The position numbers and the translations under genes are program-made. DNA of 64,000 nucleotides from Flagellimonas sediminis (GTDB lineage: Bacteria > Bacteroidota > Bacteroidia > Flavobacteriales > Flavobacteriaceae). Location: contig NZ_JAAAMI010000001.1 of NCBI RefSeq assembly GCF_010500845.1, forward strand, positions 930,001 to 994,000. Reading direction: 5' to 3'. This document shows positions 8,682 to 17,129 of the stretch, piece by piece. The notes under the pieces were generated by a model, which made no database searches, was not told where the DNA came from, and saw only the letters and a program-made list of their open reading frames with translations. Position 1 is the stretch's first letter; every line of letters begins with the position of its first letter.

Positions 8682-9068
8682 CTAAAGAAAGGCTTTATCA
8701 ACAGGCTCCCAAAGTTCCAATTTGTTACCATCGGGATCCATGATGTAACCAAATTTGCCATAATCATACTCCGCAATTTCCCCCACAATGGTAACTCCTT
8801 CCTTTTTCAACGCTTCCATCAATTCCGCTAGGTTTTCTACCCTAAAATTGATCATGAAGGGTTTTTTACTGGGCTCAAAATAGTTGGTATCATTGCTAAA
8901 TGGGCTCCATTGGGTCATGGCATCGTTCCCGTCTTGGTCTTTCCACCAGAAGGAACAACCGTAGTTGTCGGTGTTAAGTCCCAAATGGTTTTTGTACCAC
9001 GTTTTAATCTGATCTGGATCCTTGGTCTTAAAAAAAATGCCACCTAATCCCGTTACTCTGTTTTTCAT
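8682..9068 (-). CDS. VOC family (glyoxalase/bleomycin-resistance fold) protein
   Basis: 128 residues with paired beta-alpha-beta-beta-beta halves: GGIFFKTKDPDQIKTWYKNHLGL at the start and FGYIMDPDGNKLELWEPV at the end, which carries the usual metal-ligand Glu. The catalytic role is unknown; members range from glyoxalases to antibiotic-binding proteins. The start ATG overlaps the DUF1801 stop by four bases (ATGA), so the genes are translationally coupled. Confidence 0.88.
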   Translation of the reverse strand: MKNRVTGLGGIFFKTKDPDQIKTWYKNHLGLNTDNYGCSFWWKDQDGNDAMTQWSPFSNDTNYFEPSKKPFMINFRVENLAELMEALKKEGVTIVGEIAEYDYGKFGYIMDPDGNKLELWEPVDKAFL

Positions 9069-9523
9069 GATTTTTTAATGTTTTGTTCGTATAGGTTAAT
9101 CCATTCCTGTGCGGTCATTTTTCGGCAAAGTTCCCCTATAAGTTCATAAGGAATGGTTTGGATATTCTTGAACCGGATACAGCTTTTTCCCATATCCAAT
9201 TTGGTCTTTACGTATTTTGGGTATTCCGCCACAAACCAATCATGGATTTTTGGATCGGCATAAACCCCTGAATGGTAGAGGGCCACAAAATTCTTTTGGG
9301 AGGCAATGCAGGCAAAAGGCAAGGGTTGCTTGGGGTCACAATGGTATCCATCCGGATAGAGCGAATGGGGCACCACATACCCGATCATCCCATAGTTGAT
9401 GCATTCCTCAAAACCATACGGCAGATTGGTTTTTATGGTTTCCCGCAATTTTGAGATGGCCTCCTTGCGATCTTCTGGTACTTTGCTGATGTATTCTTCC
9501 GGGGTTTTGGCGTCTATGGTCAT
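9065..9523 (-). CDS. DUF1801 (YdhG/YjbR-like) protein
   Basis: 152 residues typical of the DUF1801 family: TPEEYISKVPEDRKEAISKLRETI, the central INYGMIGY segment with the conserved Tyr-Gly, FVALYHSG, and the C-terminal DMGKSCIRFKNIQTIPYELIGEL. The family fold is similar to iron chaperone or CyaY-like domains, but the function is not established. It sits between VOC and DUF4199 genes with 4-base stop/start overlaps on both sides. Confidence 0.87.
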   Translation of the reverse strand: MTIDAKTPEEYISKVPEDRKEAISKLRETIKTNLPYGFEECINYGMIGYVVPHSLYPDGYHCDPKQPLPFACIASQKNFVALYHSGVYADPKIHDWFVAEYPKYVKTKLDMGKSCIRFKNIQTIPYELIGELCRKMTAQEWINLYEQNIKKS

Positions 9524-10035
9524 GATTCCGCTTTTCGTTGTAGTATCAATGCGGATAATAAAGTAATGATCAACCCGATCATCAGTACGGTGGTGGCCAT
9601 AAAGATGAAGGACAAAATGGGATTTGAAAATTGGGCTTTCTGCTCCTCCAATTCGGCCAGACGGATTCTTAATTCATCGGGTGGAAGGGTGTCTTTCATG
9701 TTTTCCACAATCTCGGCATAATAGTAGTCCATAAAACCTGGATTCAACACTTCGGTATAAAAAACATCAAGCAATCCAAAGATTATCGCAGTGATTAAAC
9801 TGATTAAGATTCCTATAAACAAAGCCTGTTTAAAACTTACCGTTCCACCATTTTCCTTGTCCCTAAAATGGCGAATACCAAAGTATACGAAACAAAGAGA
9901 AAGAAATATGGAAACATAGCCCAATACCTCCTGCACAGGGAGTGAAAGGGTACTTAGACCGTACCAACTAAAAATAAAGAGCACGCAAATGGTGATGGCT
10001 CCGAAAGCCCCATATTTAAGGATTGTCTTTTTCAT
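9520..10035 (-). CDS. DUF4199 integral membrane protein
   Basis: 171 residues with four hydrophobic segments (about residues 8-28, 34-54, 72-92, 143-166) and a conserved soluble loop between the third and fourth (TEVLNPGFMDYYYAEIVENMKD), as in the Bacteroidota-restricted DUF4199 family. Function unknown. It is first in the operon with DUF1801 and VOC, and about 90 bp downstream of the LuxR-like regulator. Confidence 0.85.
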   Translation of the reverse strand: MKKTILKYGAFGAITICVLFIFSWYGLSTLSLPVQEVLGYVSIFLSLCFVYFGIRHFRDKENGGTVSFKQALFIGILISLITAIIFGLLDVFYTEVLNPGFMDYYYAEIVENMKDTLPPDELRIRLAELEEQKAQFSNPILSFIFMATTVLMIGLIITLLSALILQRKAES

Positions 10036-10122
10036 GGTCTTGCTTATTTGATTGATCCAAAAGTAGATGGATGGCCCAAATCTGGACTCATACTAAAGTA
10101 CCAATTTTGTGGGATCAGGACA

Positions 10123-10539
10123 TTAATGTCCTAAAATTTGAAGTTCCTTTGCTTTTTTAATCGCCTGGGTTCGGCGTTGGGCATCCAGTTTTACCAACAG
10201 ATTGGATACGTGGGTCTTGATGGTGCTTTCCGACACAAAAAGGGCGTCGGCGATTTCCTTGTTGGACAATCCTTTGGAAATATATACCAAAACTTCATAT
10301 TCCCGTTTGCTGATGCCCAGCTGTTCAATTTTTTTATGGTCGATTTGGGTATGGGACGGCTTTTCCTTATGAAGTGTTTTTTTGTTGATATAGATGCCTA
10401 CGAAGAAAAAAATCACGGCAATGGAACCTATGGTAAGTTCCACGGAAATATCATTGGATAAATAGGAATAACGGCTTAGCCTGAAAAGAATCAATAAGGC
10501 GATGATAAGGGCAGAAAAAACAAAAACGGTCTTTTTCAC
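10123..10539 (-). CDS. membrane-anchored LuxR-type HTH regulator
   Basis: 138 residues. Two N-terminal transmembrane helices (about 4-20 and 35-52, TIGSIAVIFFFVGIYI) are followed by a linker and a LuxR/GerE DNA-binding domain from about residue 73 (LGISKREYEVLVYISKGLSNKEIADALFVSESTIKTHVSNLLVKL). There is no receiver domain, so this is a membrane-tethered one-component regulator rather than a response regulator. Start is GTG. Its position just upstream of the DUF4199-DUF1801-VOC operon on the same strand suggests it may regulate that operon. Confidence 0.85.
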   Translation of the reverse strand: MKKTVFVFSALIIALLILFRLSRYSYLSNDISVELTIGSIAVIFFFVGIYINKKTLHKEKPSHTQIDHKKIEQLGISKREYEVLVYISKGLSNKEIADALFVSESTIKTHVSNLLVKLDAQRRTQAIKKAKELQILGH

Positions 10540-10548
10540 CCTTTAAAA

Positions 10549-11481
10549 TTAGCAAAATCTTGCCTTCACCTTGTCCACAATGGTCTGTGCCAGTTTCTCG
10601 TGGCTTTCCACTGTCCATCCGGCCACGTGTGGGGTCAACAGTACATTTTTTGCCTTCCTCAAGTATTTGAAGGCCTTGGGTTTTTGAACGAACATGTTCT
10701 CAAAAGATTTTTTCTCGTACTCCAGCACATCCAATCCTGCTCCCAAAATTTTCCCCGATTTAAGGGCCTCCACCAAGTCTTTGGTGACCACACATTTGCC
10801 GCGGGCCGTGTTCAACAGCCAAAAGGGTTTGTGGAACCCGTTGATGAATTCCGTGTTCACCATGCCTTGGGTCAATTCGGTCTGGGGTACATGAAGGCTC
10901 ACCACATCCGATTTTTGTTTGAATTCCATAATGCCCACTTGGCGCGCATTGTCATCCCCAACACCTCCAACAATGTCATAGCAGATGACTTCCACATCAA
11001 AGCCCCTCAGTTTTTTGGCAAAGGCCTTTCCCATGTTACCATAACCTATAATGCCTACAGTACGGCCATCCAGCTCTACCCCGCGGTTGCCCTCTCGGTC
11101 CCATTTGCCTTTTTTTACCTCACGGTTGGCCTTGCACATGTTATTCATGAGGGATAGGAGCATACCTAAAGTATGTTCGCCAACGGCATTTCGGTTGCCT
11201 TCCGGAGCAGAAACCATATAAATGTCCCTCATCTTTGCATACCGAACATCAATGTTTTCCAATCCGGCGCCGACCCTTCCGATAAATTTCAGATTGGTGG
11301 CCTTTTCCAAAAACTGTTGGTCTATGGTAAACCTACTTCGGATGACGATGCCATCGTATTCCTGTATTTTCTTTTCCACTTCTTCCTTGGTGGAAGTGTA
11401 GTCTTCGTGGTTTTCAAATCCTAATGCAGCAAACTGCTCTATCAACAAAGGGTGGTTGGTGTCGAGGTGGAGAACTTTCAT
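10549..11481 (-). CDS. D-2-hydroxyacid dehydrogenase (SerA-like), NAD-binding
   Basis: 310 residues of the D-isomer-specific 2-hydroxyacid dehydrogenase family. The Rossmann motif is GIIGYGNMGKAFAKKL near residues 142-157. The catalytic Arg is in LLNTARGK, the Glu in GLDVLEYE, and the His in LLTPHVAGWT. The protein lacks the C-terminal ACT domain of long SerA enzymes, so 3-phosphoglycerate dehydrogenase is only one possible activity; phosphoerythronate or glyoxylate/hydroxypyruvate reductases are others. Confidence 0.9.
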   Translation of the reverse strand: MKVLHLDTNHPLLIEQFAALGFENHEDYTSTKEEVEKKIQEYDGIVIRSRFTIDQQFLEKATNLKFIGRVGAGLENIDVRYAKMRDIYMVSAPEGNRNAVGEHTLGMLLSLMNNMCKANREVKKGKWDREGNRGVELDGRTVGIIGYGNMGKAFAKKLRGFDVEVICYDIVGGVGDDNARQVGIMEFKQKSDVVSLHVPQTELTQGMVNTEFINGFHKPFWLLNTARGKCVVTKDLVEALKSGKILGAGLDVLEYEKKSFENMFVQKPKAFKYLRKAKNVLLTPHVAGWTVESHEKLAQTIVDKVKARFC

Positions 11482-11499
11482 GCGTCAAATATACAATTC

Positions 11500-11865
11500 C
11501 TAGATTCTTGGGTAATGGGTCTGAGTCTTTTCGTGTTGCACTTGGCCCGTATGGGCGGTCGTGAGTTTTTCAAATAGCAACACATGTACCTCTTCACCAT
11601 TCTTAGTCATGGGGTTATGCTCTATACCTTTGGGCACCACTATGATCTCACCTTCATTCACCACTTCGGTACGGTCCCGAAACTGCATGTACAGGGTGCC
11701 TTTGATCACTTGGAACAGTTCATCCTCATGTTCGTGGGCATGCCAGACAAATTCGCCCTGTAATTTGGCCAGGAGTATTTGCATATCATCCACGATTGCA
11801 ATTTGGTGCGGATGCCATTGTTTGGTAAACTCGGCATGTTTTTGTTTCAGGTTGATGGCTTTCAT
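11500..11865 (-). CDS. cupin-domain protein
   Basis: A 121-residue single-domain cupin. The metal-binding motif 1 is seen as VWHAHEHEDELFQVIKG (two His, Glu) and motif 2 as PKGIEHNP. Small proteins like this act as dioxygenases, isomerases or sensors; the substrate is unknown. It sits in a minus-strand run with the NTF2-like gene upstream and the dehydrogenase downstream. Confidence 0.87.
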   Translation of the reverse strand: MKAINLKQKHAEFTKQWHPHQIAIVDDMQILLAKLQGEFVWHAHEHEDELFQVIKGTLYMQFRDRTEVVNEGEIIVVPKGIEHNPMTKNGEEVHVLLFEKLTTAHTGQVQHEKTQTHYPRI

Positions 11866-11877
11866 ATCCCTTTATGT

Positions 11878-12237
11878 TTATTCGTTAGGTATGGGCAAAT
11901 TATGCATTTTCAAAAAGGACAACTTGTCCCAATACCCCCGTTGAAATTTGATCTTTCCTTCGATGATGTGAAAAAAGCCACAACCTCTCAGACCCAAGGG
12001 ATCTTTCCATTCCAAAATGGCCCATTCCCCATCCTCAAAAATGTTCTCCATAATACATACCATATCCGCAGCGGCAAATTCGTTTTTGAACATTTCGTAA
12101 ATGGCCTCTTTCCCTTCAATGGGTTCGTTGGCCACTTGGTGATTAATGGCATGTGGGTGGTATAAATCGGCGATGGCCTTTGCATCCGCTTGGTTAAAAA
12201 TCACTACCCATTTGGAGACTACTTCTTTCGGGGTCAT
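11878..12237 (-). CDS. NTF2-like/SnoaL-like protein
   Basis: 119 residues of the NTF2-like superfamily, with the usual opening helix (KWVVIFNQADAKAIADLYHPHAINHQVA), the EGKEAIYEMFKNEF helix and C-terminal strands (AILEWKDPLGLRGCGFFHIIEGKI). Members act as ketosteroid isomerase-like enzymes or ligand-binding proteins; no specific role can be assigned. It is 15 bp after the mgtE stop. Confidence 0.84.
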   Translation of the reverse strand: MTPKEVVSKWVVIFNQADAKAIADLYHPHAINHQVANEPIEGKEAIYEMFKNEFAAADMVCIMENIFEDGEWAILEWKDPLGLRGCGFFHIIEGKIKFQRGYWDKLSFLKMHNLPIPNE

Positions 12238-12251
12238 TTTTTAAAAATCTT

Positions 12252-13607
12252 TTAAACACCCAATATCAATTTGGCAATGGTAAAATAGATCAAAATGCCA
12301 AAAATATCATTGCTAGTGGTGATAAAGGGTCCTGTTGCTATAGCAGGATCTATGCCCCGCTTGTCCAAAAATACAGGAATGAAGGTTCCTATGATGGCCG
12401 CCACAATAATCACCAGAATAATGGCAATGCCAATGGTGAAGGACACCAAATAGGGTGTATTGAACATAAAATGGCTAACCAATAAAACGATGGAAGCAAT
12501 GGCTCCCCCGTTTGTCAATCCAATAAGAAATTCTTTGATCAAGCGTGCCGCAACTTCACCTTTAACAGTATCGTTGGCCAAACCTTGTACCATGATGGCC
12601 GAAGATTGTACTCCAACGTTCCCGGCTGTGGCCTGTACCAAGGGAACAAAACTGAGCAGAATTTTATAATCGTTCATCAAAGGCTGGAAACTGGTAATGA
12701 TACTGGCCGCACCAAGTCCCCCGAAGGTCCCGATCAACAACCAAGGTAAACGGGCTCGGGTAATCTCCCAAACGCTGTCATCCGCCTCTACCTCACGAGA
12801 GATACCGGCGGCCATTTGGTAATCCTTATCGGCCTCTTCCCGGATTACGTCCACAATATCATCAATGGTGATACGGCCCACCAATCGACCGATCTCATCT
12901 ACCACAGGAATGGCTTCCAAGTCGTATTTGGACATGATCTTGGCAACCTCTTCGGCATTTTCGTTCACATTTACAGAATCCACTTTTGGGATATACACAT
13001 CCTTAATGTTGGTCTTGGTAGATGTGGTCAAGAGGTCTTTTAATGACAATCGGCCTTTCAACAGACCTTCATCGTCCACCACATAAATGGAATGTACCCG
13101 GGTCACATTTTCGGCCTGGGAGCGCATTTCCTTCACGCAGGTAAGCACGTTCCAGTTCTCGTTCACCTTCACAAGCTCCTTTGCCATAAGACCACCTGCG
13201 GTATCCTCATCATAACGCAACAGATCCACAATATGCTTGGCATGTTCCCTGTCCTCGATTTCCGAGATAACCTCTTGGATAATTTCCTTCGGAAGCTCGT
13301 TGATGATATCCGCCGCGTCATCCGTGTCCAGCTCCTCCAACTCGCTTGCGATTTCCTTTGCGGTAAGATTGCCCAGTACGGCCTCCCGGATATCCTCGTG
13401 CATTTCTGCAAGGATGTCGGAGGTCTTTTCACTATCAAGCAGTTTGATGAGATAGGTGGCTTCCTCTACCTCCAACTCGTCCGCAATCTCGGCGATATCG
13501 GCATAGTGGAACTCGGACAACATGGTCTGTAACTCGGCATTCTTTTGCTCCGCTATCAGTGCCTTGATGTCTTCTAAAAGCTCGTCTGTGAGTTTAAACG
13601 GGGTCAT
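12252..13607 (-). CDS. mgtE: MgtE magnesium channel/transporter
   Basis: A magnesium-gated magnesium channel of the inner membrane, 451 residues. In order: a cytosolic helical N domain (1-130), a pair of CBS domains (about 131-255, with [29 protein letters not shown] and [25 protein letters not shown]), a connecting helix, and five transmembrane segments with the pore motifs [18 protein letters not shown] and the final [19 protein letters not shown]. All key regions are intact. Its start overlaps the rsmA 3' end by 14 bp, implying co-transcription. Confidence 0.95.
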   Translation of the reverse strand: MTPFKLTDELLEDIKALIAEQKNAELQTMLSEFHYADIAEIADELEVEEATYLIKLLDSEKTSDILAEMHEDIREAVLGNLTAKEIASELEELDTDDAADIINELPKEIIQEVISEIEDREHAKHIVDLLRYDEDTAGGLMAKELVKVNENWNVLTCVKEMRSQAENVTRVHSIYVVDDEGLLKGRLSLKDLLTTSTKTNIKDVYIPKVDSVNVNENAEEVAKIMSKYDLEAIPVVDEIGRLVGRITIDDIVDVIREEADKDYQMAAGISREVEADDSVWEITRARLPWLLIGTFGGLGAASIITSFQPLMNDYKILLSFVPLVQATAGNVGVQSSAIMVQGLANDTVKGEVAARLIKEFLIGLTNGGAIASIVLLVSHFMFNTPYLVSFTIGIAIILVIIVAAIIGTFIPVFLDKRGIDPAIATGPFITTSNDIFGILIYFTIAKLILGV

Positions 13608-14466
13608 TGGCTATCTTCTGTGTCAACGTTACAAAATCTGCTACACCGAGCTGTTCTGGGCGTTGGTCAAAGATAGCATCTTCTTTGAGATTATCGGAAA
13701 GATTAAAGGTTTTAAGGCTGTTTCGAATCGTCTTTCTTCTTTGGTTGAAAGCGGTTTTCACCACTTTGAAGAAAAGCCGTTCGTCGCAGGGAAGTTTTTG
13801 GTTTCCCTTTCTTTTCAACCGTAAAACTCCCGAATCTACCTTGGGCGGAGGGTCAAAAACACTTGGGGGAACAGTGAACAGGTATTCGGCATCGTAAAAG
13901 GCTTGGACCAAAACCGATAGGATGCCGTAGGTTTTGCTGCCCGGTTTTTCGCAGATACGCTGGGCCACTTCTTTTTGGAACATGCCCGAAAATTCAGGGA
14001 TTTGCCCGCGCATCTCCAGCATCTTAAAAACAATCTGGCTGGAAATGTTGTAGGGAAAGTTTCCTGTGATGGCAAATTCTTCCTCCCCGTACAGTTCAGA
14101 AAGGTCGAACTTTAAAAAATCGGCCTCCACCACATTCAACCGATTGTTCTTTTTCAATATTTCTTGGTGTTCCAAGGGAAAGCTGTGGTTCAGGTACACA
14201 ATGGATTCCTCATCGAGGTCCATGGCCACTAGATCCAAATTCCGTTGCAGCAGATATTTGGTAAGGACGCCCATCCCGGGACCAATTTCCAGAACATTGG
14301 AGTAGTCTTCCAGAGAAAGCGTGTCGGCAATTTTTTTTGCAATGTTCTCATCTTTCAGAAAGTGCTGGCCCAAATGTTTTTTGGCCCTTACAGCACCTTC
14401 CTCTTGTCCTATTGGTTGGTTTTTATGCCCACCCTGAGCGGACTTTTTCTTGTTTTTCTTGGACAC
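13594..14466 (-). CDS. rsmA: 16S rRNA (A1518/A1519-N6)-dimethyltransferase
   Basis: Dimethylates two adjacent adenosines near the 3' end of 16S rRNA (KsgA). 290 residues: a lysine-rich N-terminal tail, the [15 protein letters not shown] opening, the SAM-binding motif [16 protein letters not shown], the catalytic NFPYN motif, and the C-terminal [10 protein letters not shown] block. The start is GTG. It is upstream of and overlapping mgtE on the same strand. Confidence 0.95.
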   Translation of the reverse strand: MSKKNKKKSAQGGHKNQPIGQEEGAVRAKKHLGQHFLKDENIAKKIADTLSLEDYSNVLEIGPGMGVLTKYLLQRNLDLVAMDLDEESIVYLNHSFPLEHQEILKKNNRLNVVEADFLKFDLSELYGEEEFAITGNFPYNISSQIVFKMLEMRGQIPEFSGMFQKEVAQRICEKPGSKTYGILSVLVQAFYDAEYLFTVPPSVFDPPPKVDSGVLRLKRKGNQKLPCDERLFFKVVKTAFNQRRKTIRNSLKTFNLSDNLKEDAIFDQRPEQLGVADFVTLTQKIANDPV

Positions 14467-14484
14467 AGGAGGTTTTTTTGCAAG

Positions 14485-14793
14485 TTACTTGGAATTTTCG
14501 ATATAGACCCATGCACTGGATCCGGATTCCAAGGGAAATTTTTCACGTTTGTAGGCACTGGTCTCGTATATATCCGCTTTTTTAAGATCGATCTCTGAAA
14601 CTTCATAAACCGTTCCGCTGACCTTATCCTCTAATTTTTTGGTTTGAATGACTAAAGGATAACGACCGTAAACGGCGTTTTCCATTTTTTTGAAACCCAA
14701 GAGCGCATCGGGATTCCCGTTTAGGATACGGCCAAAGATATATTCCTGTACCTGAGAATCCTGAAGGGTACCATAGGTGAAAAGATATTCCAA
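14485..14793 (-). CDS. gamma-glutamylcyclotransferase-like (AIG2-like) protein
   Basis: 102 residues. The hallmark YGTLxxxQ (LFTYGTLQDSQVQEYIFG) is at the N-terminus, with the expected glutamate in VSEIDLKKADIYET and the late aromatic segment AWVYIEN. Members cleave gamma-glutamyl amines or peptides. The only start ahead of the signature is TTG at 14793, four bases past the DUF4286 stop. Confidence 0.85.
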   Translation of the reverse strand: MEYLFTYGTLQDSQVQEYIFGRILNGNPDALLGFKKMENAVYGRYPLVIQTKKLEDKVSGTVYEVSEIDLKKADIYETSAYKREKFPLESGSSAWVYIENSK

Positions 14794-14797
14794 TGGG

Positions 14798-15112
14798 TTA
14801 GGGTATTTGTTGGCTGATCACTTCCAGTTCGGTCCTAAAGGCCACAAACTTGTTAGGGAACAATTTCTGGGCATAGCCCCGCATACGCTCGGCATCATCA
14901 CGGTAGTAGGCTTCCAGGGTTTTACGATCCGGTGTGGTGTATTGAATGGAGTAGGTGATACCGCCATCATCTTCCACCAACACCCTTACCATTTTGGCAT
15001 GGGAAAATTTGCCTGTGTTCAGCATGTCGGGAATATGTTTGTCCCGCATCCAAACAAGCCAATCGTCATGAACATCCGCATCAATATTGATGGTTACGTT
15101 ATAAATGAGCAT
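14798..15112 (-). CDS. DUF4286 family protein
   Basis: 104 residues. The opening MLIYNVTINIDADVHDDWLVW and the segment DKHIPDMLNTGKFSHAKMVRVL are typical of the Bacteroidota DUF4286 family, a small ferredoxin-like alpha/beta protein of unknown function. It is upstream of the cyclotransferase-like gene and rsmA in the same direction, so these probably form one operon. Confidence 0.83.
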   Translation of the reverse strand: MLIYNVTINIDADVHDDWLVWMRDKHIPDMLNTGKFSHAKMVRVLVEDDGGITYSIQYTTPDRKTLEAYYRDDAERMRGYAQKLFPNKFVAFRTELEVISQQIP

Positions 15113-15173
15113 TTGTTTCTTTAAATTTCGAAGAGGTGAAAATTAGTCTATTTTTTGGGAATTCAATAGTTTC

Positions 15174-15263
15174 TGACGTCATTTCGAAATGAGTGCCAAA
15201 AGTGATTGGTACTATTGAGAAATCTTTATGCTGGGATTCCCGCCTTCGCGGGAATGACAATGT
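15174..15263. repeat. REP-like intergenic hairpin repeat
   Basis: Noncoding element between the TPR gene end and DUF4286. It contains GACGTCATTTCGAAATGAG at 15175-15193 and a perfect 8-bp stem with 4-base loop, ATTCCCGC-CTTC-GCGGGAAT (15236-15255), followed by GACA. The sequence has the look of the dispersed ATTCCCGC..GCGGGAAT repeats known from many genomes. No second copy was found in this window. Confidence 0.55.
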
Positions 15264-15265
15264 GA

Positions 15266-17053
15266 TTAATTTATGGCATCACCACGGAGCTTTCTAAAAT
15301 TGATCCGGGCCTGCGGAAAATAATAGCTGTCCTGATAGTTATAGATGATTTTCTCGTAATGACTTTTTGCCTTTTCGGGCTCGTTCAAAATATTTCGGTA
15401 CAACTCCCCAAGGGCAAAATGGGCATCATCGGCCAAAATGCCATCCGAATAAAACTCAACGATCTTTTTGTAATTGAACTCGGCCGCTTCATAATCCTTT
15501 TGCTCCGCCAAGAGTTCTGCCTGCTTCAATAAGGCTTCGTCCTCAATTTTTTCACCTTTATGGTTTTGAAGGATGTCCTCTAACACCTCAATCGCTTCTT
15601 TGTTCTTGTTTTGATAGGCCAACAAGTCAGCTCGGGCGTATTTCTTCAATGCAGTTTGGGTGGAATCTTCCAAGGAATTGTCCGAGATGAGTAAACTCAA
15701 CTGCATGGCATCGTTGGCAATGAGTTGGGACGTGGAGCCCCTCAGGACTTTCAATTGGGTAAGGGCCCAATCAAAATCCCCCTTGTAAAAACTGGTCTGC
15801 GCTACTTTAAAACGCGCATCCTGCCCCAGCACATCATTTTTAAGGCTCTTTTGTACTTGGGTGAAGAGAATCAGCGCTTCATTGAACCGTTGATCGTACA
15901 CCAAAATATCGCCCAGGGCCAGTTTTACATAGGCAACGGCCACACGGCCCATGGGGAGTTCCAGACTTTCCTTGAGCATGGCAATGGCCGGTTCAGGGCG
16001 TTCACGTTTGAAGGTCAGGAAATTGGCATAGGCAATCTGCAATTGAAGTGTGAGGCTTTTGTTGCCATATTCGGCCACCAGTTGTTCAAATTGCTTTTCA
16101 ACGGAGTCCAGGGTTTTAGCGGTCGGATTCTTCAGTTCTATATCGATCAATTTGAGTTGTGCGTTCAACTTGACCCTAGGTTCCTCGGTATTGTCAACAA
16201 TGAACTGAAAAATGGCCGAAGCGTTTTCAAGGTCATTATCCCCTAGGGTGATGTCGCCCAAATTTTCCAATCGGTCCATATTGCTTCCTTCCGCCCGTTT
16301 GAAGATGGCTTTTTCTTGACTGAAGGCGCTTCCATATTGTTTCTGTTGGATGAACAGCCAACTCAGCAGTTCGTTCCACAAAACATCTGGACTTTTCTGG
16401 GCATTTTTAAGCAATACTTTTCGCAGTAGAACATTGTTTTCGTTGGCCGGGTCTTCGGAAATAAAATCTTCGATGTTCCTTAGTACATTGGAGCGCGAGG
16501 TCTTTCCCTCCCAAATAAGATTGAGGTAGGATTGGTACATTTTTTCAATGTCGCCCTGTTCCCCATAAATGCGGGCCAATTGAAAGTCGTAGTTCAGGTC
16601 GGGTTTCAGTTCCATGGCTCTCGTGTATGCCTTGATGGCATAATCCAACAGTGCATATTTTTGGAATCGATACCCTACGCTATACCCATAATTAGGGTTC
16701 TCATCAATTTTTTGAATGGCCTTGTCATAATATTCGGTGGCGTTTTCGGATTGATCCTGTAGTGTATAATTATAGCCTAGTTCAATAAAAAAGGTAGGGA
16801 AAGCATAAGGGTCCTGTAACTTTTCCAACAGAAAGGTTTCAGCTTCGGTGTAGCGTTCCAATTGTTGGTAGCAAGCCACCAAAGCTTCTGAATAATCGGT
16901 GCGCCTAGGGTTGGATGCTGCTAATTTTTCATAAAACACCACTGCCTTTTCATAATCCCCGTCATTGAAGTACTGCTTGGCCAAAAAATCTTCTTGGGCC
17001 AACGCTGTAGCTTGGAATAGGAGGAACGATATGAGAAATAAAAGGGGGCGCAA
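15266..17053 (-). CDS. secreted/periplasmic TPR-repeat protein
   Basis: 595 residues with a signal peptide (RPLLFLISFLLFQATALAQ) and many tetratricopeptide repeats from about residue 25 to the end, such as YFNDGDYEKAVVFYEKLAA near the start and DDAHFALGELYRNILNEPEKAKSHYEKIIYNY at the C-terminus. The last part is TolA-binding/YbgF-like. The start codon is TTG, needed to keep the signal peptide. Likely a periplasmic scaffold; partner unknown. No lipobox. Confidence 0.85.
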   Translation of the reverse strand: MRPLLFLISFLLFQATALAQEDFLAKQYFNDGDYEKAVVFYEKLAASNPRRTDYSEALVACYQQLERYTEAETFLLEKLQDPYAFPTFFIELGYNYTLQDQSENATEYYDKAIQKIDENPNYGYSVGYRFQKYALLDYAIKAYTRAMELKPDLNYDFQLARIYGEQGDIEKMYQSYLNLIWEGKTSRSNVLRNIEDFISEDPANENNVLLRKVLLKNAQKSPDVLWNELLSWLFIQQKQYGSAFSQEKAIFKRAEGSNMDRLENLGDITLGDNDLENASAIFQFIVDNTEEPRVKLNAQLKLIDIELKNPTAKTLDSVEKQFEQLVAEYGNKSLTLQLQIAYANFLTFKRERPEPAIAMLKESLELPMGRVAVAYVKLALGDILVYDQRFNEALILFTQVQKSLKNDVLGQDARFKVAQTSFYKGDFDWALTQLKVLRGSTSQLIANDAMQLSLLISDNSLEDSTQTALKKYARADLLAYQNKNKEAIEVLEDILQNHKGEKIEDEALLKQAELLAEQKDYEAAEFNYKKIVEFYSDGILADDAHFALGELYRNILNEPEKAKSHYEKIIYNYQDSYYFPQARINFRKLRGDAIN

Positions 17054-17129
17054 TAGCGTGTTTTATTTCAAATATAACGCAGAAATACCCGGGATTCTGT
17101 TAAGTGAATCCAAATAATGGATGAAAAAC

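Noticed and set aside
13594-13607. Overlap of rsmA and mgtE as a frameshift
   Set aside because: Both products are full length with intact ends; the 14-bp overlap is ordinary operon packing.
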